From the NCBI GenBank assembly GCA_034439615.1, contig JAWXAT010000036.1:85957-149956 (forward strand): a stretch of 64,000 bases of DNA, given 5' to 3'. Each line of letters starts with the position of its first letter. Positions within the stretch are counted from its first letter, which is position 1. The notes under the pieces are model-generated. The model saw only the letters and a program-made list of their open reading frames with translations. It was not told the DNA's origin and searched no databases. A program made the position numbers and the translations under genes. The DNA is from Oligoflexia bacterium (GTDB lineage Bacteria; Bdellovibrionota; Bdellovibrionia; JABDDW01). This document shows positions 8,691 through 16,980 of this stretch, in pieces.

Positions 8691-9737
8691 TTAAAATGGC
8701 CCCGACAGAGTGCCGGAGTGGGATTTATTTGTAGTGCTAATATGGTGAGAAAGGGTTGATTCACCAGAGAGCATTTGAGTTACTGCGTTTACAATATCTT
8801 TTGCCATTGGGTAATAATGAACATCAAGAGCGTAACTTGCCGGAACCGGGTGATTAGGCCATGTGATAGCCGAAGGTGCGTGCTTGAGTGCTTTGAATAT
8901 TTTTTGAGTGACCTCGCTAATAATTGCAGAAGCTACTCCAAAGTGTGGCCAATCAGAATCGGCCACCAAGAGATGTCCTGTTTTCTCAACAGAAGTCATG
9001 ATCGTATCAAAATCAATTGGCCGAACAGTGCGCAGATTTATAACCTCAACAGATTTACCCAGTGCTGCTAATTTCTCAGCAGCAATCATAGCCTCTTGAA
9101 CCATGGGGCCAATTGCAATAATCGTTGCGTCTTTTCCTTCAAGCATCACGTGAGCTTTGCCTATGGGTATTTGATAAAGCCCACCTGGAACTTCACCCGT
9201 ATCACTGTGAAGCCAGCGATGATCGATGTAAATCACGGGCTCATCATCTAAAATTGCAGAAACCATCAGCCCTTTAGCTTCAGCGGCATTTGCTGGAACA
9301 ACCACTTTCACACCAGGTGTAGACGCAGCGAAACCATGAAGACTTTGTGTGTGCTGAGGCCCATTACCCCAGCCGCGCCCAACGATTCCACGAATAACAC
9401 ATGGAACTTTTTGCTGACCACCGAACATGTAATACCACTTTGCCATGTGATTACCGATTTGATCCCAGGTGAGTGGTAAGAAGTCCACACGGTGATGTAT
9501 CAAAACAGGGCGTAATCCTAAAGTGGCGGCTCCGAAAGCAAAACCCGTGAGCATTTGTTCTGCCAGCGGCCCCTCAACAACGCGCTCAGGACCAAATTCT
9601 TTATACAAGCCGTTGAGAGTTCCAAAAACTGCTTTAGGGTCAATCAAACCTACTCCCACCAAAAACACTTCTGGGTGGGCTCTCATTGTTTGAGCATAGG
9701 CATCTTGAATGGCTTCGGTAAATTTCATTACGGACAT
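8691..9737 (-). CDS. TPP-dependent 2-oxoacid dehydrogenase-type E1, beta subunit
   Basis: A 348-residue homologue of the beta subunit of pyruvate/acetoin dehydrogenase E1, with VEGPLAEQ near the N-terminus, a transketolase pyrimidine-binding domain and a C-terminal transketolase domain (INLRTVRPID). ATG 9737 is chosen because GAGGG lies seven bases upstream; a second in-frame ATG at 9728 coincides with the alpha-subunit stop. No E2 lipoyl acyltransferase or E3 gene is present. The alpha/beta pair therefore probably performs a stand-alone carboligation or two-carbon transfer on a sugar precursor (inference) and not acyl-CoA formation. Confidence 0.85.
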   Translation of the reverse strand: MSVMKFTEAIQDAYAQTMRAHPEVFLVGVGLIDPKAVFGTLNGLYKEFGPERVVEGPLAEQMLTGFAFGAATLGLRPVLIHHRVDFLPLTWDQIGNHMAKWYYMFGGQQKVPCVIRGIVGRGWGNGPQHTQSLHGFAASTPGVKVVVPANAAEAKGLMVSAILDDEPVIYIDHRWLHSDTGEVPGGLYQIPIGKAHVMLEGKDATIIAIGPMVQEAMIAAEKLAALGKSVEVINLRTVRPIDFDTIMTSVEKTGHLLVADSDWPHFGVASAIISEVTQKIFKALKHAPSAITWPNHPVPASYALDVHYYPMAKDIVNAVTQMLSGESTLSHHISTTNKSHSGTLSGPF

Positions 9738-10726
9738 GAATAACCCTCAGGAATCATAGATGTCGGAAAGGGTGCTTGCCGGGCGAAAACAAAAGCAGCG
9801 TCAATTTCATCTTGATGTTTTTTTCGTAAGCGCTCTTTCGCATCACTTGAAACAATCGTTTCTAAAAAAGCAATGGGGTCTTTTAATTTCCAATCATCTA
9901 CTTCTTTTTGTGTTCGGTAGCCAACGGAGACATCGTAGTTAGGGCCGCAATGTTCTAAAATGCGATATGTTTTGCACTCAATAAATGAAGGGCCTTCACC
10001 AGCGCGAGCTCGCGCAACAGCTGCGTTCATCGCCTTGTAAACTTCAAGGGCATTGTTTCCATCAACTTGTACTGAGTTTACACCGAATCCAGCTCCGCGT
10101 TTATAAATTGGGACATCGGGTTGTCGTTCGTTGATCCAGGTGTTTGTTGCGAGACCATTATTCTCACAAATAAAAATTACAGGTAATTTTCTTACAGCTG
10201 CAAACATCAATGATTCTTGAAACAAACCTTCTTCAGAAGCCCCATCGCCAAAAGCTGCGATGGCAACATGATTTTGTTTTTTATACTTAATCGTAAAGGC
10301 CGCACCAACAGCATGGGGTATGGCTGCTCCGACGATGGCAGTCGTTCCTTGAAATCCAACTTTGAGATCGATGAGATGCATGGAGCCGCCAAAACCACGA
10401 CTGCAGCCTGTGGCTTTTCCGAAAAACTCGCTGACCATTTCATCGAGATTTCCACCTTTGGCTAAATACCAACCATGTGAACGATAATAAGCGTAGGCAA
10501 TGTCGTCTTTGGTGAGATTAGCGCAAACCCCAGCGGCGATGGCTTCTTGCCCTGTGCATAAATGAATGGGAGTTTTCATCTCCGCTTTGGGATATTCACG
10601 AGCAAGGGCATCCTCGAGCATGCGAATTCTTAGAGCTAAAGAATAAACCTTTTCGATAACTTGATGATCTAATTGAGACGCGTTTTGTGTTGCCATAGAT
10701 GGAAGTAACATAAAATGGACCACCAC
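9728..10726 (-). CDS. TPP-dependent 2-oxoacid dehydrogenase-type E1, alpha subunit
   Basis: A protein of about 330 residues with the thiamine-diphosphate motif GDGASEEGLFQES ending in ICENN, and GGSMHL in the middle, typical of E1-alpha. It overlaps the beta subunit by 10 bases, as expected for a heterotetramer. The start is uncertain: GTG 10726 gives the longest form, while ATG 10696 (MATQNAS) gives a more usual N-terminus; neither has a clear Shine-Dalgarno sequence. Similar E1 pairs without E2/E3 occur in polysaccharide clusters. The reaction is not established from sequence. Confidence 0.85.
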   Translation of the reverse strand: MVVHFMLLPSMATQNASQLDHQVIEKVYSLALRIRMLEDALAREYPKAEMKTPIHLCTGQEAIAAGVCANLTKDDIAYAYYRSHGWYLAKGGNLDEMVSEFFGKATGCSRGFGGSMHLIDLKVGFQGTTAIVGAAIPHAVGAAFTIKYKKQNHVAIAAFGDGASEEGLFQESLMFAAVRKLPVIFICENNGLATNTWINERQPDVPIYKRGAGFGVNSVQVDGNNALEVYKAMNAAVARARAGEGPSFIECKTYRILEHCGPNYDVSVGYRTQKEVDDWKLKDPIAFLETIVSSDAKERLRKKHQDEIDAAFVFARQAPFPTSMIPEGYSCP

Positions 10727-10757
10727 ATTATGGCAACAGAAAACCCCTAGCTTCTTG

Positions 10758-10785
10758 TTGCAATGGAGCTTTAGGCCACTATATT
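10758..10785 (+). promoter_or_regulatory. Predicted sigma70-type promoter for the methyltransferase gene
   Basis: TTGCAA at 10758-10763 and TATATT at 10780-10785 are separated by 16 bases, close to consensus. The expected transcript would start near 10792, about 28 bases before the ATG at 10820. This is a visual prediction only. Confidence 0.4.
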
Positions 10786-10819
10786 GTTTACCTTACTGAT
10801 TCAATATAAGGTGACCACC

Positions 10820-11470
10820 ATGGCTGAAGTAAATCTTTTAGATAAATACCCCAAAATCAAACGTAATTTAGATGAGAGAGCCGCTTCTACCGACGATGAC
10901 AGGCAAATCGCAAAACAGTTCGGAAAAGAATACTTCGATGGCACTAGAAGTACGGGCTACGGTGGTTATCGTTATGATGGTCGCTGGAAACCTGTAGTCG
11001 CGCACTTTATCGAACATTACGGACTGACAAATAAAAGTCGCATCTTAGATATTGGATGCGCAAAAGGCTTTATGCTCCACGATTTTAAGGAAGCCTTACC
11101 CGACGCCACTGTAGCGGGTATTGATATTTCAACTTATGCCATTGAAAATTCGCTGCCGTCAGTAAAGCCCTTTGTCAAAATCGGCAATGCCATAAAGCTA
11201 CCCTACCCTGATAAATCCTTTGATCTCGTCATAGCAATAAACACACTTCATAATTTAAAAGGCGAAGAGCTTAACGTGGCATTGCGAGAGATGGAACGCG
11301 TGAGTGCTAAAGATAAATACACCATCAATGACGCTTATCTTAATGACGAAGAAAGAGCTGCTCTGATGAAATGGAATCTCACCGCCGTAACTATCTTACA
11401 TCGCAGAGAGTGGGAAAAACTCTTCAGCCAAGTTGGGTACAGTGGTGATTATTATTGGTTTACCCCTTAA
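10820..11470 (+). CDS. Class I SAM-dependent methyltransferase
   Basis: A 216-residue protein with methyltransferase motif I RILDIGCAKGF, the acidic residue ending motif II (VAGIDIS) and DLVIAINTLHNL at motif IV, so the SAM fold is intact. An earlier in-frame start at 10784 exists, but ATG 10820 has AAGGTGA upstream and begins the protein at MAEVN. It overlaps the convergent oxidoreductase by four bases. It is unrelated at motif level to the methyltransferase at 26506. The substrate is probably a sugar or nucleotide sugar of this locus (inference from context). Confidence 0.75.
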   Translation: MAEVNLLDKYPKIKRNLDERAASTDDDRQIAKQFGKEYFDGTRSTGYGGYRYDGRWKPVVAHFIEHYGLTNKSRILDIGCAKGFMLHDFKEALPDATVAGIDISTYAIENSLPSVKPFVKIGNAIKLPYPDKSFDLVIAINTLHNLKGEELNVALREMERVSAKDKYTINDAYLNDEERAALMKWNLTAVTILHRREWEKLFSQVGYSGDYYWFTP

Positions 11471-12384
11471 CTTTTAAACTTGCTGAGTTTGGTAAGTGTC
11501 GCGTTAATCCATTCATCATTTTGAATATTGCTTGTTCCCGTTTTACACAAGATTTTGAAATGATCATATTCAAGTGCCCATGTGGGATCAGATTGGGTCA
11601 GAGTTTGTACTTCTTCCGGAGGTCTCCCACTGGGTAAAACACGTTTACGAACGGTGAATGTGCTTGGCCCCCATTTACACAGACATTCAATATGAGCGGA
11701 GCCATTTTCAGCATACACATCGGCATGAAAAGTATTGCGCCAAGATAAGAGCGTTGCTTCAAAAAACAAGGAGGGGCTGGAGTCTCGAGTTCCAAAGTGA
11801 ACGTGATCGTATGATTTGTTCTCAAAACAATCAAAGCTGAGGGGCTTGAATTCGCGATTTCTCAAATCTCCAAATAAAAAATTCGCAGTATCTAAAAGAT
11901 GTGAGCCTAGATCAGGAAGAACGCCATCGCCCTTATCGCGCCAAACAGAATTGCGCACATCGCGAGCCGTACCATTGCCATAAAAAAACTTTGCCATATG
12001 AATTTTGCCCAAAATGCCTGACTCAATACACTTTTTTAGATTAATAAAATGTGGCTCAAATCGATGATTGTAAGCCGTATATGCTGTGGTTTTATTTTTT
12101 TCGGCAAGCTGCTGAAGTTCGACAAGTTGATTTTGATTTTCAGTCAATAATGGTTTTTCAACCAATACGTGTTTCTTATTTGAGAGGAGATAATGAAGCA
12201 ATTCAAATTTTGGTTGATCAGGAGTACAAACCAAAGCCGCATCATATTTATCAAGAGGCACTTCTTTAATATTTTTGTAATCAGCATTTGGGTTTACTGG
12301 ATCAACAACTCCAATGACATCTTTTCCTGCGATTGCCCGACGCTTATGCCCTTGGATACCAAGGCCAACGACAATGACCCTCAT
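11467..12384 (-). CDS. Gfo/Idh/MocA-family oxidoreductase
   Basis: A 305-residue NAD(P)-dependent oxidoreductase. The N-terminal Rossmann motif VVGLGIQGH, HVLVEKPL (the family EKP motif with its catalytic Lys) and a C-terminal substrate domain with DLGSHLLD are visible. Members in polysaccharide loci oxidise or reduce nucleotide-sugar hydroxyls, often at C3, to make ketones for aminotransferases. It overlaps the start-side gene (the nucleotidyltransferase-kinase fusion) by four bases (ATGA), so the two are coupled. Confidence 0.8.
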   Translation of the reverse strand: MRVIVVGLGIQGHKRRAIAGKDVIGVVDPVNPNADYKNIKEVPLDKYDAALVCTPDQPKFELLHYLLSNKKHVLVEKPLLTENQNQLVELQQLAEKNKTTAYTAYNHRFEPHFINLKKCIESGILGKIHMAKFFYGNGTARDVRNSVWRDKGDGVLPDLGSHLLDTANFLFGDLRNREFKPLSFDCFENKSYDHVHFGTRDSSPSLFFEATLLSWRNTFHADVYAENGSAHIECLCKWGPSTFTVRKRVLPSGRPPEEVQTLTQSDPTWALEYDHFKILCKTGTSNIQNDEWINATLTKLSKFKS

Positions 12385-13940
12385 GAATATTGAGCTCGTT
12401 TTTCGTTGATATCGAGAATCTTCATGACTTCTTCAGGGGGCACGGGGTTGTTACCCTCATGTTCGCAAGCGACTGCGGCAGCCATAGAACCTAAAATAGA
12501 CGCGATAACTTCAGACTTTGTCGCAATAAGTGCAAGTGTGGCGTAAGAGACAAGTGCGTCACCCGCCCCGACTGGATCCACAAGTCTTTCCACAAAAGTA
12601 TCGATGGTGAAAAATGCCCGAGGATCGTTATCATCATTGCGAGGGCGATACGTGATGATCCCCCGCTCTCCTAATTTTAAAATCAGGTATTTGCACTCTG
12701 CGGCTTTGTAAAGATCAAGAGCTAAAGGGCGAATAACCGAGTCTTGATCACCTAAGGCAAAACGCGCTTCCCGTTCGTTAGGTGTGATAAGATCAAATCC
12801 TCTGAACTCTAAGATATTTCCCCAACGACTGGCCACTTGGCTATCTGCCACGCGCATCGTATTTTTAGGAATGGAATCAATCAATGCAGGAATCGTTCGG
12901 CGGCTGAAAATTCCATGTCTAAAATCACTAAAAACAACAGCATCAGATTTTGTATCACTAATGGAATTTTTAAATTCAGAAAGTACTTTGTCTGAAATCG
13001 GACGGTTATCCAGCTTATCAACTTTTAATAAATGATAACCTTTTGCAATAAACGCATTTTTTTGTGTGGTGGGACGTGTTTTATCGACGAGCGCATTGCA
13101 TTCAATGCCTTCAACTTTAAGGTCATTTAAAACGAAATCCTTTAAAGGATCTTCACCTAATACAGTGGTGAGTTTTACTTTTGCGCCCGTTTTTCTCATG
13201 TGTTTTGCAACGACGGCAGCACCCCCTACAAAATCCACTTGATCTTCGTACTTCACACTAAAAGTTGGAGTTTTTGTACCGCTGCCAATCATGGAGCAAT
13301 GGGTGTAAGAATCCACGATTGTGTCACCAACAACATGAAGGGAGATGTCTTTAAAAGCAGAAAGAGTTTTTCGAAGATCATCGAAAGTAATGTTCTCTGA
13401 TTTCATCAAAGTAACAAGTTTATCAATTGAAATTTTTGGCGGTGTATTTTCGATAATGGCCGATGAAGAGTAGACCACATCACCTGGTGTGAAGATAATC
13501 TCTCCGCCGTAGCTTTCAAGAACATCTATTTCTTCTTTAGTTTTGGGGGGAATATTAGTCGTATTACTGTAATCATAACCTTTGGCGAAATAATCAGGTT
13601 GTAAAAACTTGAGATTCTCTAGCGGTGTTGAACGCTCGTCAATAATGACATAATCAACTACTTCGAGAGCCGCTAAGTTCATGGCGCGCAATTGTTCAGG
13701 CACAAAGGGTCGCAGCTGACCTTTGTTGATAAAAATATCACTGGTGAGACTTGCAATCAGAACATGGGCTTTTTCTTTAGCGTAGATAAGATGACGAATA
13801 TGGCCTGGATGAACAATGTCAAATGTGCCGTGGCACATGATCACAGATTTTTTGCGAGGGCGAGGGCCAATGATTTCGCGCAATTCTTCTCTGGTTTTAA
13901 TTTTGCGCTTAAAGTCCTCGGGTTTAGTTTTTTTCGCCAT
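12381..13940 (-). CDS. Bifunctional nucleotidyltransferase-PfkB kinase (HldE-like, domains in reverse order)
   Basis: A 519-residue fusion. Residues about 30-165 form a cytidylyltransferase-like domain with GTFDIVHPGHIRH (the HxGH motif, residues 44-47). Residues about 205-510 form a ribokinase/PfkB sugar kinase with FVGGAAVVA and the catalytic DPVGAGDA (Asp about 461). HldE of ADP-heptose synthesis has the kinase first and the transferase second, so the order here is inverted. The reactions are probably phosphorylation and nucleotidylylation of a heptose or related sugar, but no gmhA or gmhB is nearby. AGGAG stands nine to ten bases upstream of the ATG. Confidence 0.8.
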   Translation of the reverse strand: MAKKTKPEDFKRKIKTREELREIIGPRPRKKSVIMCHGTFDIVHPGHIRHLIYAKEKAHVLIASLTSDIFINKGQLRPFVPEQLRAMNLAALEVVDYVIIDERSTPLENLKFLQPDYFAKGYDYSNTTNIPPKTKEEIDVLESYGGEIIFTPGDVVYSSSAIIENTPPKISIDKLVTLMKSENITFDDLRKTLSAFKDISLHVVGDTIVDSYTHCSMIGSGTKTPTFSVKYEDQVDFVGGAAVVAKHMRKTGAKVKLTTVLGEDPLKDFVLNDLKVEGIECNALVDKTRPTTQKNAFIAKGYHLLKVDKLDNRPISDKVLSEFKNSISDTKSDAVVFSDFRHGIFSRRTIPALIDSIPKNTMRVADSQVASRWGNILEFRGFDLITPNEREARFALGDQDSVIRPLALDLYKAAECKYLILKLGERGIITYRPRNDDNDPRAFFTIDTFVERLVDPVGAGDALVSYATLALIATKSEVIASILGSMAAAVACEHEGNNPVPPEEVMKILDINEKRAQYS

Positions 13941-13983
13941 GCAATAAGTCTCCTAATTGGGCAATACAACCTGTTTCACTAGT

Positions 13984-14011
13984 CTTATAACGACCTCAAT
14001 ATAAATGTAAA
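13984..14011 (-). promoter_or_regulatory. Predicted promoter for the nucleotidyltransferase-kinase operon
   Basis: Read on the minus strand, TTTACA (14011-14006) and TATAAG (13989-13984) are spaced by 16 bases, upstream of the start at 13940. Visual prediction. Confidence 0.35.
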
Positions 14012-14099
14012 TTTATACCTTGCGCAATGGGGAAACCATTGAAAAAGCCTCAGTCACCACTAAAATCCTTAATGGGCTTGCTTAGAGGGGATTTACGAC

Positions 14100-14128
14100 T
14101 TGACTCCGCAGCACTGCGCTATTAAAAT
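14100..14128 (+). promoter_or_regulatory. Strong sigma70-type promoter for the radical SAM operon
   Basis: TTGACT at 14100-14105 and TAAAAT at 14123-14128 have the ideal 17-base spacing. The predicted leader is about 26 bases and includes GAGGCGG before ATG 14161. This is one of the best promoter matches in the window. Confidence 0.6.
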
Positions 14129-14160
14129 TAAGCTCATTAAAAAAATAAATTCGAGGCGGC

Positions 14161-16023
14161 ATGCAAACAGACAAATTGGTTACCGAAAACCGAGAAACAA
14201 AAGACAGTAAAATATTCAAACGCGGTGATGAGATACTCAATCGTATCTTTCCAAAAAGGGAAATCAAAAAAACACTCCTCATTACCCCACCAGACGCAAG
14301 CAAAGAACTCTTTCGTATGGAAACCGCAAGAAGGCTGCGTTACACAAATTACCCTCCTTACGGATTAGCTGTCTTAGCAACCCAACTTGAAAAAGTGGGT
14401 GTAACCGTCGAAATACTTAACCTCAATCATACCGTGATCAAAGCCGCCACTGAAACTAATGATCCAGAAAAATTTGATTTTGACGCTGTCTGGAAAGAAG
14501 CACTCGTTAAAAAACTCAAAGAATTTAATCCAGATATGGTTGGTATCACATGCATGTTCACTATGACTCACACCTCTCTAAAGCGAGTTTGTGAACTCAT
14601 AAGCACCCATAAAGTGCCAATTGGTATTGGCGGTGTTCATGTGAGTAATGATGTTGAGCGTGTACTCAAAGATATTTCCTCTGCTGATATTGCGTTTCTT
14701 AAAGAAGGCGACAACAGCCTTAAGAATTTTATTCAAGTGGTGAATAAAAAATCACCGGTCAATATTCTCGGCCAAACAATACTTCGCGAGGGCGATGAGT
14801 ATGTTCGTTTTTTAAACGATCTTCGTCCTAATTCAGAAGATCTTAATGTTTTGCCTAGCCATGACCTCATCACAGATCTTTCCAATTATTCAAATCATGG
14901 CACCGTCGGTGCTTTTTATTGGCTCAGACCCAAGGGAACAAAATTTGCCACAGCACTTTCTAATCGCGGCTGTCGCGCTCGTTGCACTTTTTGTAGCGTG
15001 AGAAACTTCAATGGTACCGGTGTTAGACTAAGATCAGCCCGCGTTGTTGTTGATGAACTTGAGCATTTACGTGATGTTCACGGCATCACTCACGTTATGT
15101 GGCTCGATGACGACTTGTTGAATGACAAAGAATCCGCAATGGAACTCTTTAATGAAATGGTGAGACGTAAACTCAATATGACTTGGGACGCCACCAATGG
15201 CCTCATTGCATTTTCGTGCACTGAAGAGATGATTTCCGCAGCAGAAGCTTCAGGTTGTGTGGCTGTAAATATCGGAATGGAATCGGGCAATGCAAAAATA
15301 CTTCATGAAGTTAGAAAACCAGGTAAAGTAGAAACCTTTCTTAAAGCCGCAGAAGTTCTTCGAAGACATCCAAAAATTTACGCCAGTGTTTTATTGATGG
15401 TTGGTTTCCCAGGTGAAACTTTAAATATGGTTTTTGACACCATTAAAGTAGCTAAAGAAATGGATTTAGATTGGTACAGAATCAGCCCACTTCAGCCACT
15501 TCCAAATACCCCCATATACGATTCCATGGTAGCTCAAGGATTATTACAAGATATGGATACTGCAAAAACAGTATTCCAAGGTGGTGCATACGGTCGTCAA
15601 ATTGCAATTGAAGCAGGCATAAGTCTTTCAACTCCGAATTTCGAAGAGGCTTTTAAAGAAATCAAACCCGATCAAATTCCCAACAGTGAACAAATCACGG
15701 ATATTTGGTTTTATATGAACTACCATCTTAATTTTCACAGACTTTTTCATGAAGATCGCCCTATAAAAATTAAACAACAAATGGCCAATCTTCAAAACTT
15801 GACTGATGTTATTGCACCTGAAAATGGATTTGCTTTATACTTCCTTGCGGTTCTTCAACAGCGCACCCAAGGTTTTATCGAAGCAGGGCTTGAAGAACGT
15901 TTGCAACGAAGACTCAATACATCAGATTACTGGCGTGATCGTCTCAATGCGTTTGGATTAAGTACTAATGATTTCAACTCGCCAACTTTTGGAAGAGCAA
16001 GCAATCCTGTATCTGGGTTATGA
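14161..16023 (+). CDS. B12-binding-type radical SAM protein
   Basis: A 620-residue protein. Residues about 35-200 resemble a cobalamin-binding-like Rossmann domain (YPPYGLAVLATQLE is typical). The radical SAM cluster motif is GCRARCTFC with Cys at about 271, 275 and 278 (CX3CX2C). IGMESGN further on fits the SAM-binding part of the barrel. Such enzymes catalyse radical methylations or rearrangements and release 5'-deoxyadenosine when they consume SAM radically. The next gene overlaps by four bases and is an oxygenase-like protein, so the two probably modify the same substrate. The substrate is unknown. Confidence 0.8.
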   Translation: MQTDKLVTENRETKDSKIFKRGDEILNRIFPKREIKKTLLITPPDASKELFRMETARRLRYTNYPPYGLAVLATQLEKVGVTVEILNLNHTVIKAATETNDPEKFDFDAVWKEALVKKLKEFNPDMVGITCMFTMTHTSLKRVCELISTHKVPIGIGGVHVSNDVERVLKDISSADIAFLKEGDNSLKNFIQVVNKKSPVNILGQTILREGDEYVRFLNDLRPNSEDLNVLPSHDLITDLSNYSNHGTVGAFYWLRPKGTKFATALSNRGCRARCTFCSVRNFNGTGVRLRSARVVVDELEHLRDVHGITHVMWLDDDLLNDKESAMELFNEMVRRKLNMTWDATNGLIAFSCTEEMISAAEASGCVAVNIGMESGNAKILHEVRKPGKVETFLKAAEVLRRHPKIYASVLLMVGFPGETLNMVFDTIKVAKEMDLDWYRISPLQPLPNTPIYDSMVAQGLLQDMDTAKTVFQGGAYGRQIAIEAGISLSTPNFEEAFKEIKPDQIPNSEQITDIWFYMNYHLNFHRLFHEDRPIKIKQQMANLQNLTDVIAPENGFALYFLAVLQQRTQGFIEAGLEERLQRRLNTSDYWRDRLNAFGLSTNDFNSPTFGRASNPVSGL

Positions 16024-16976
16024 ATCAAACAGAGACACACAAAGTAAATGATAACAGTCAAGAGTTGACGCGCACTGAATTTTGGAATGCGCTCAATCAA
16101 AATTCAAAAATCAAACCGGATATTTTTGACTGTCAATTTACCAAGAGTTATTTAGCTGCTCCTGAAAATTACGAAGCCATTAAAAAATCTGTATTTGAAA
16201 TCATTCTAGGTTCATTACCAAAAAGTGAAATTCACTCAGTGAAGACTCCAAATGATTATGAACGCATCATTGAACAGATCAATGGTACAAAATCACTGGC
16301 TATCAAAAAAAACTGGGACCTCTTTGTAAAACTTGAAAAATCAGTGATCGATGAACTTGATCGCTTGGGTTTAACTTCCTTGATAAAGGGAATTGAATTC
16401 CCAATTAATGTTCGTGTCGCACACGGCAGAGCACCAGAGGAATACAAAGAGACCGATTATGCCACTGATCATCTTCATAGTGATTTATGGGCTGGGGAAC
16501 CTGACGATATTATAAATTGTCTGATGTACATCGATGGCGATCTCAAATCGACGTATATGGAACTTTATAACCCCTTAGAATCTAAAGTTGCAGCCATAGC
16601 CTCTTTTAACGGACCTTACCGCGCATTTGATGCAAAAATGGAAGGTATTGAAAAGGTCAATTACGTAGCTCAAGAAGGGCAATTCATTTTATTCGATGGC
16701 GTGTGTCCACACCAGACTATCAGAAAAGGTGGAGGAGCTCGCATCAGCATTGATTTTCGAATCAGACGTGTTGACCCCTACAAAAATACTGAAGATAAGC
16801 CTTACAGAAGTGGGATGTGGGGGAAATATTGGTATCTTGATTCAAAAAGCGAAACATTCCAACAGCGCTGCGAAAACGAATTAATAAAACTGCATGAAAG
16901 TAGACTAGAAGTTATTCCAAAGAGAACAGCTTGGATCACCAAAATGAACAATCTTTCAAAAGCCACTGCCCCCTAA
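16020..16976 (+). CDS. Putative Fe(II)/2-oxoglutarate-dependent oxygenase
   Basis: A 318-residue protein I do not recognise as a named family. It has an arrangement compatible with the double-stranded beta-helix oxygenases: HSD at residues 153-155 (HxD), a distal His in CPHQT (about 231) and an Arg ten residues later in ARISIDFR (about 241). That is the usual HxD...H...R order. The start overlaps the radical SAM stop codon (ATGA). A role in hydroxylating a sugar or small precursor is inference. A search against phytanoyl-CoA dioxygenase-like families would decide. Confidence 0.5.
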   Translation: MNQTETHKVNDNSQELTRTEFWNALNQNSKIKPDIFDCQFTKSYLAAPENYEAIKKSVFEIILGSLPKSEIHSVKTPNDYERIIEQINGTKSLAIKKNWDLFVKLEKSVIDELDRLGLTSLIKGIEFPINVRVAHGRAPEEYKETDYATDHLHSDLWAGEPDDIINCLMYIDGDLKSTYMELYNPLESKVAAIASFNGPYRAFDAKMEGIEKVNYVAQEGQFILFDGVCPHQTIRKGGGARISIDFRIRRVDPYKNTEDKPYRSGMWGKYWYLDSKSETFQQRCENELIKLHESRLEVIPKRTAWITKMNNLSKATAP

Positions 16977-16980
16977 CAAA

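Noticed and set aside
8775..9071. A 98-codon plus-strand frame within the E1 beta gene
   Set aside because: Antisense shadow of a well-conserved enzyme; Cys- and Arg-rich composition is not protein-like.
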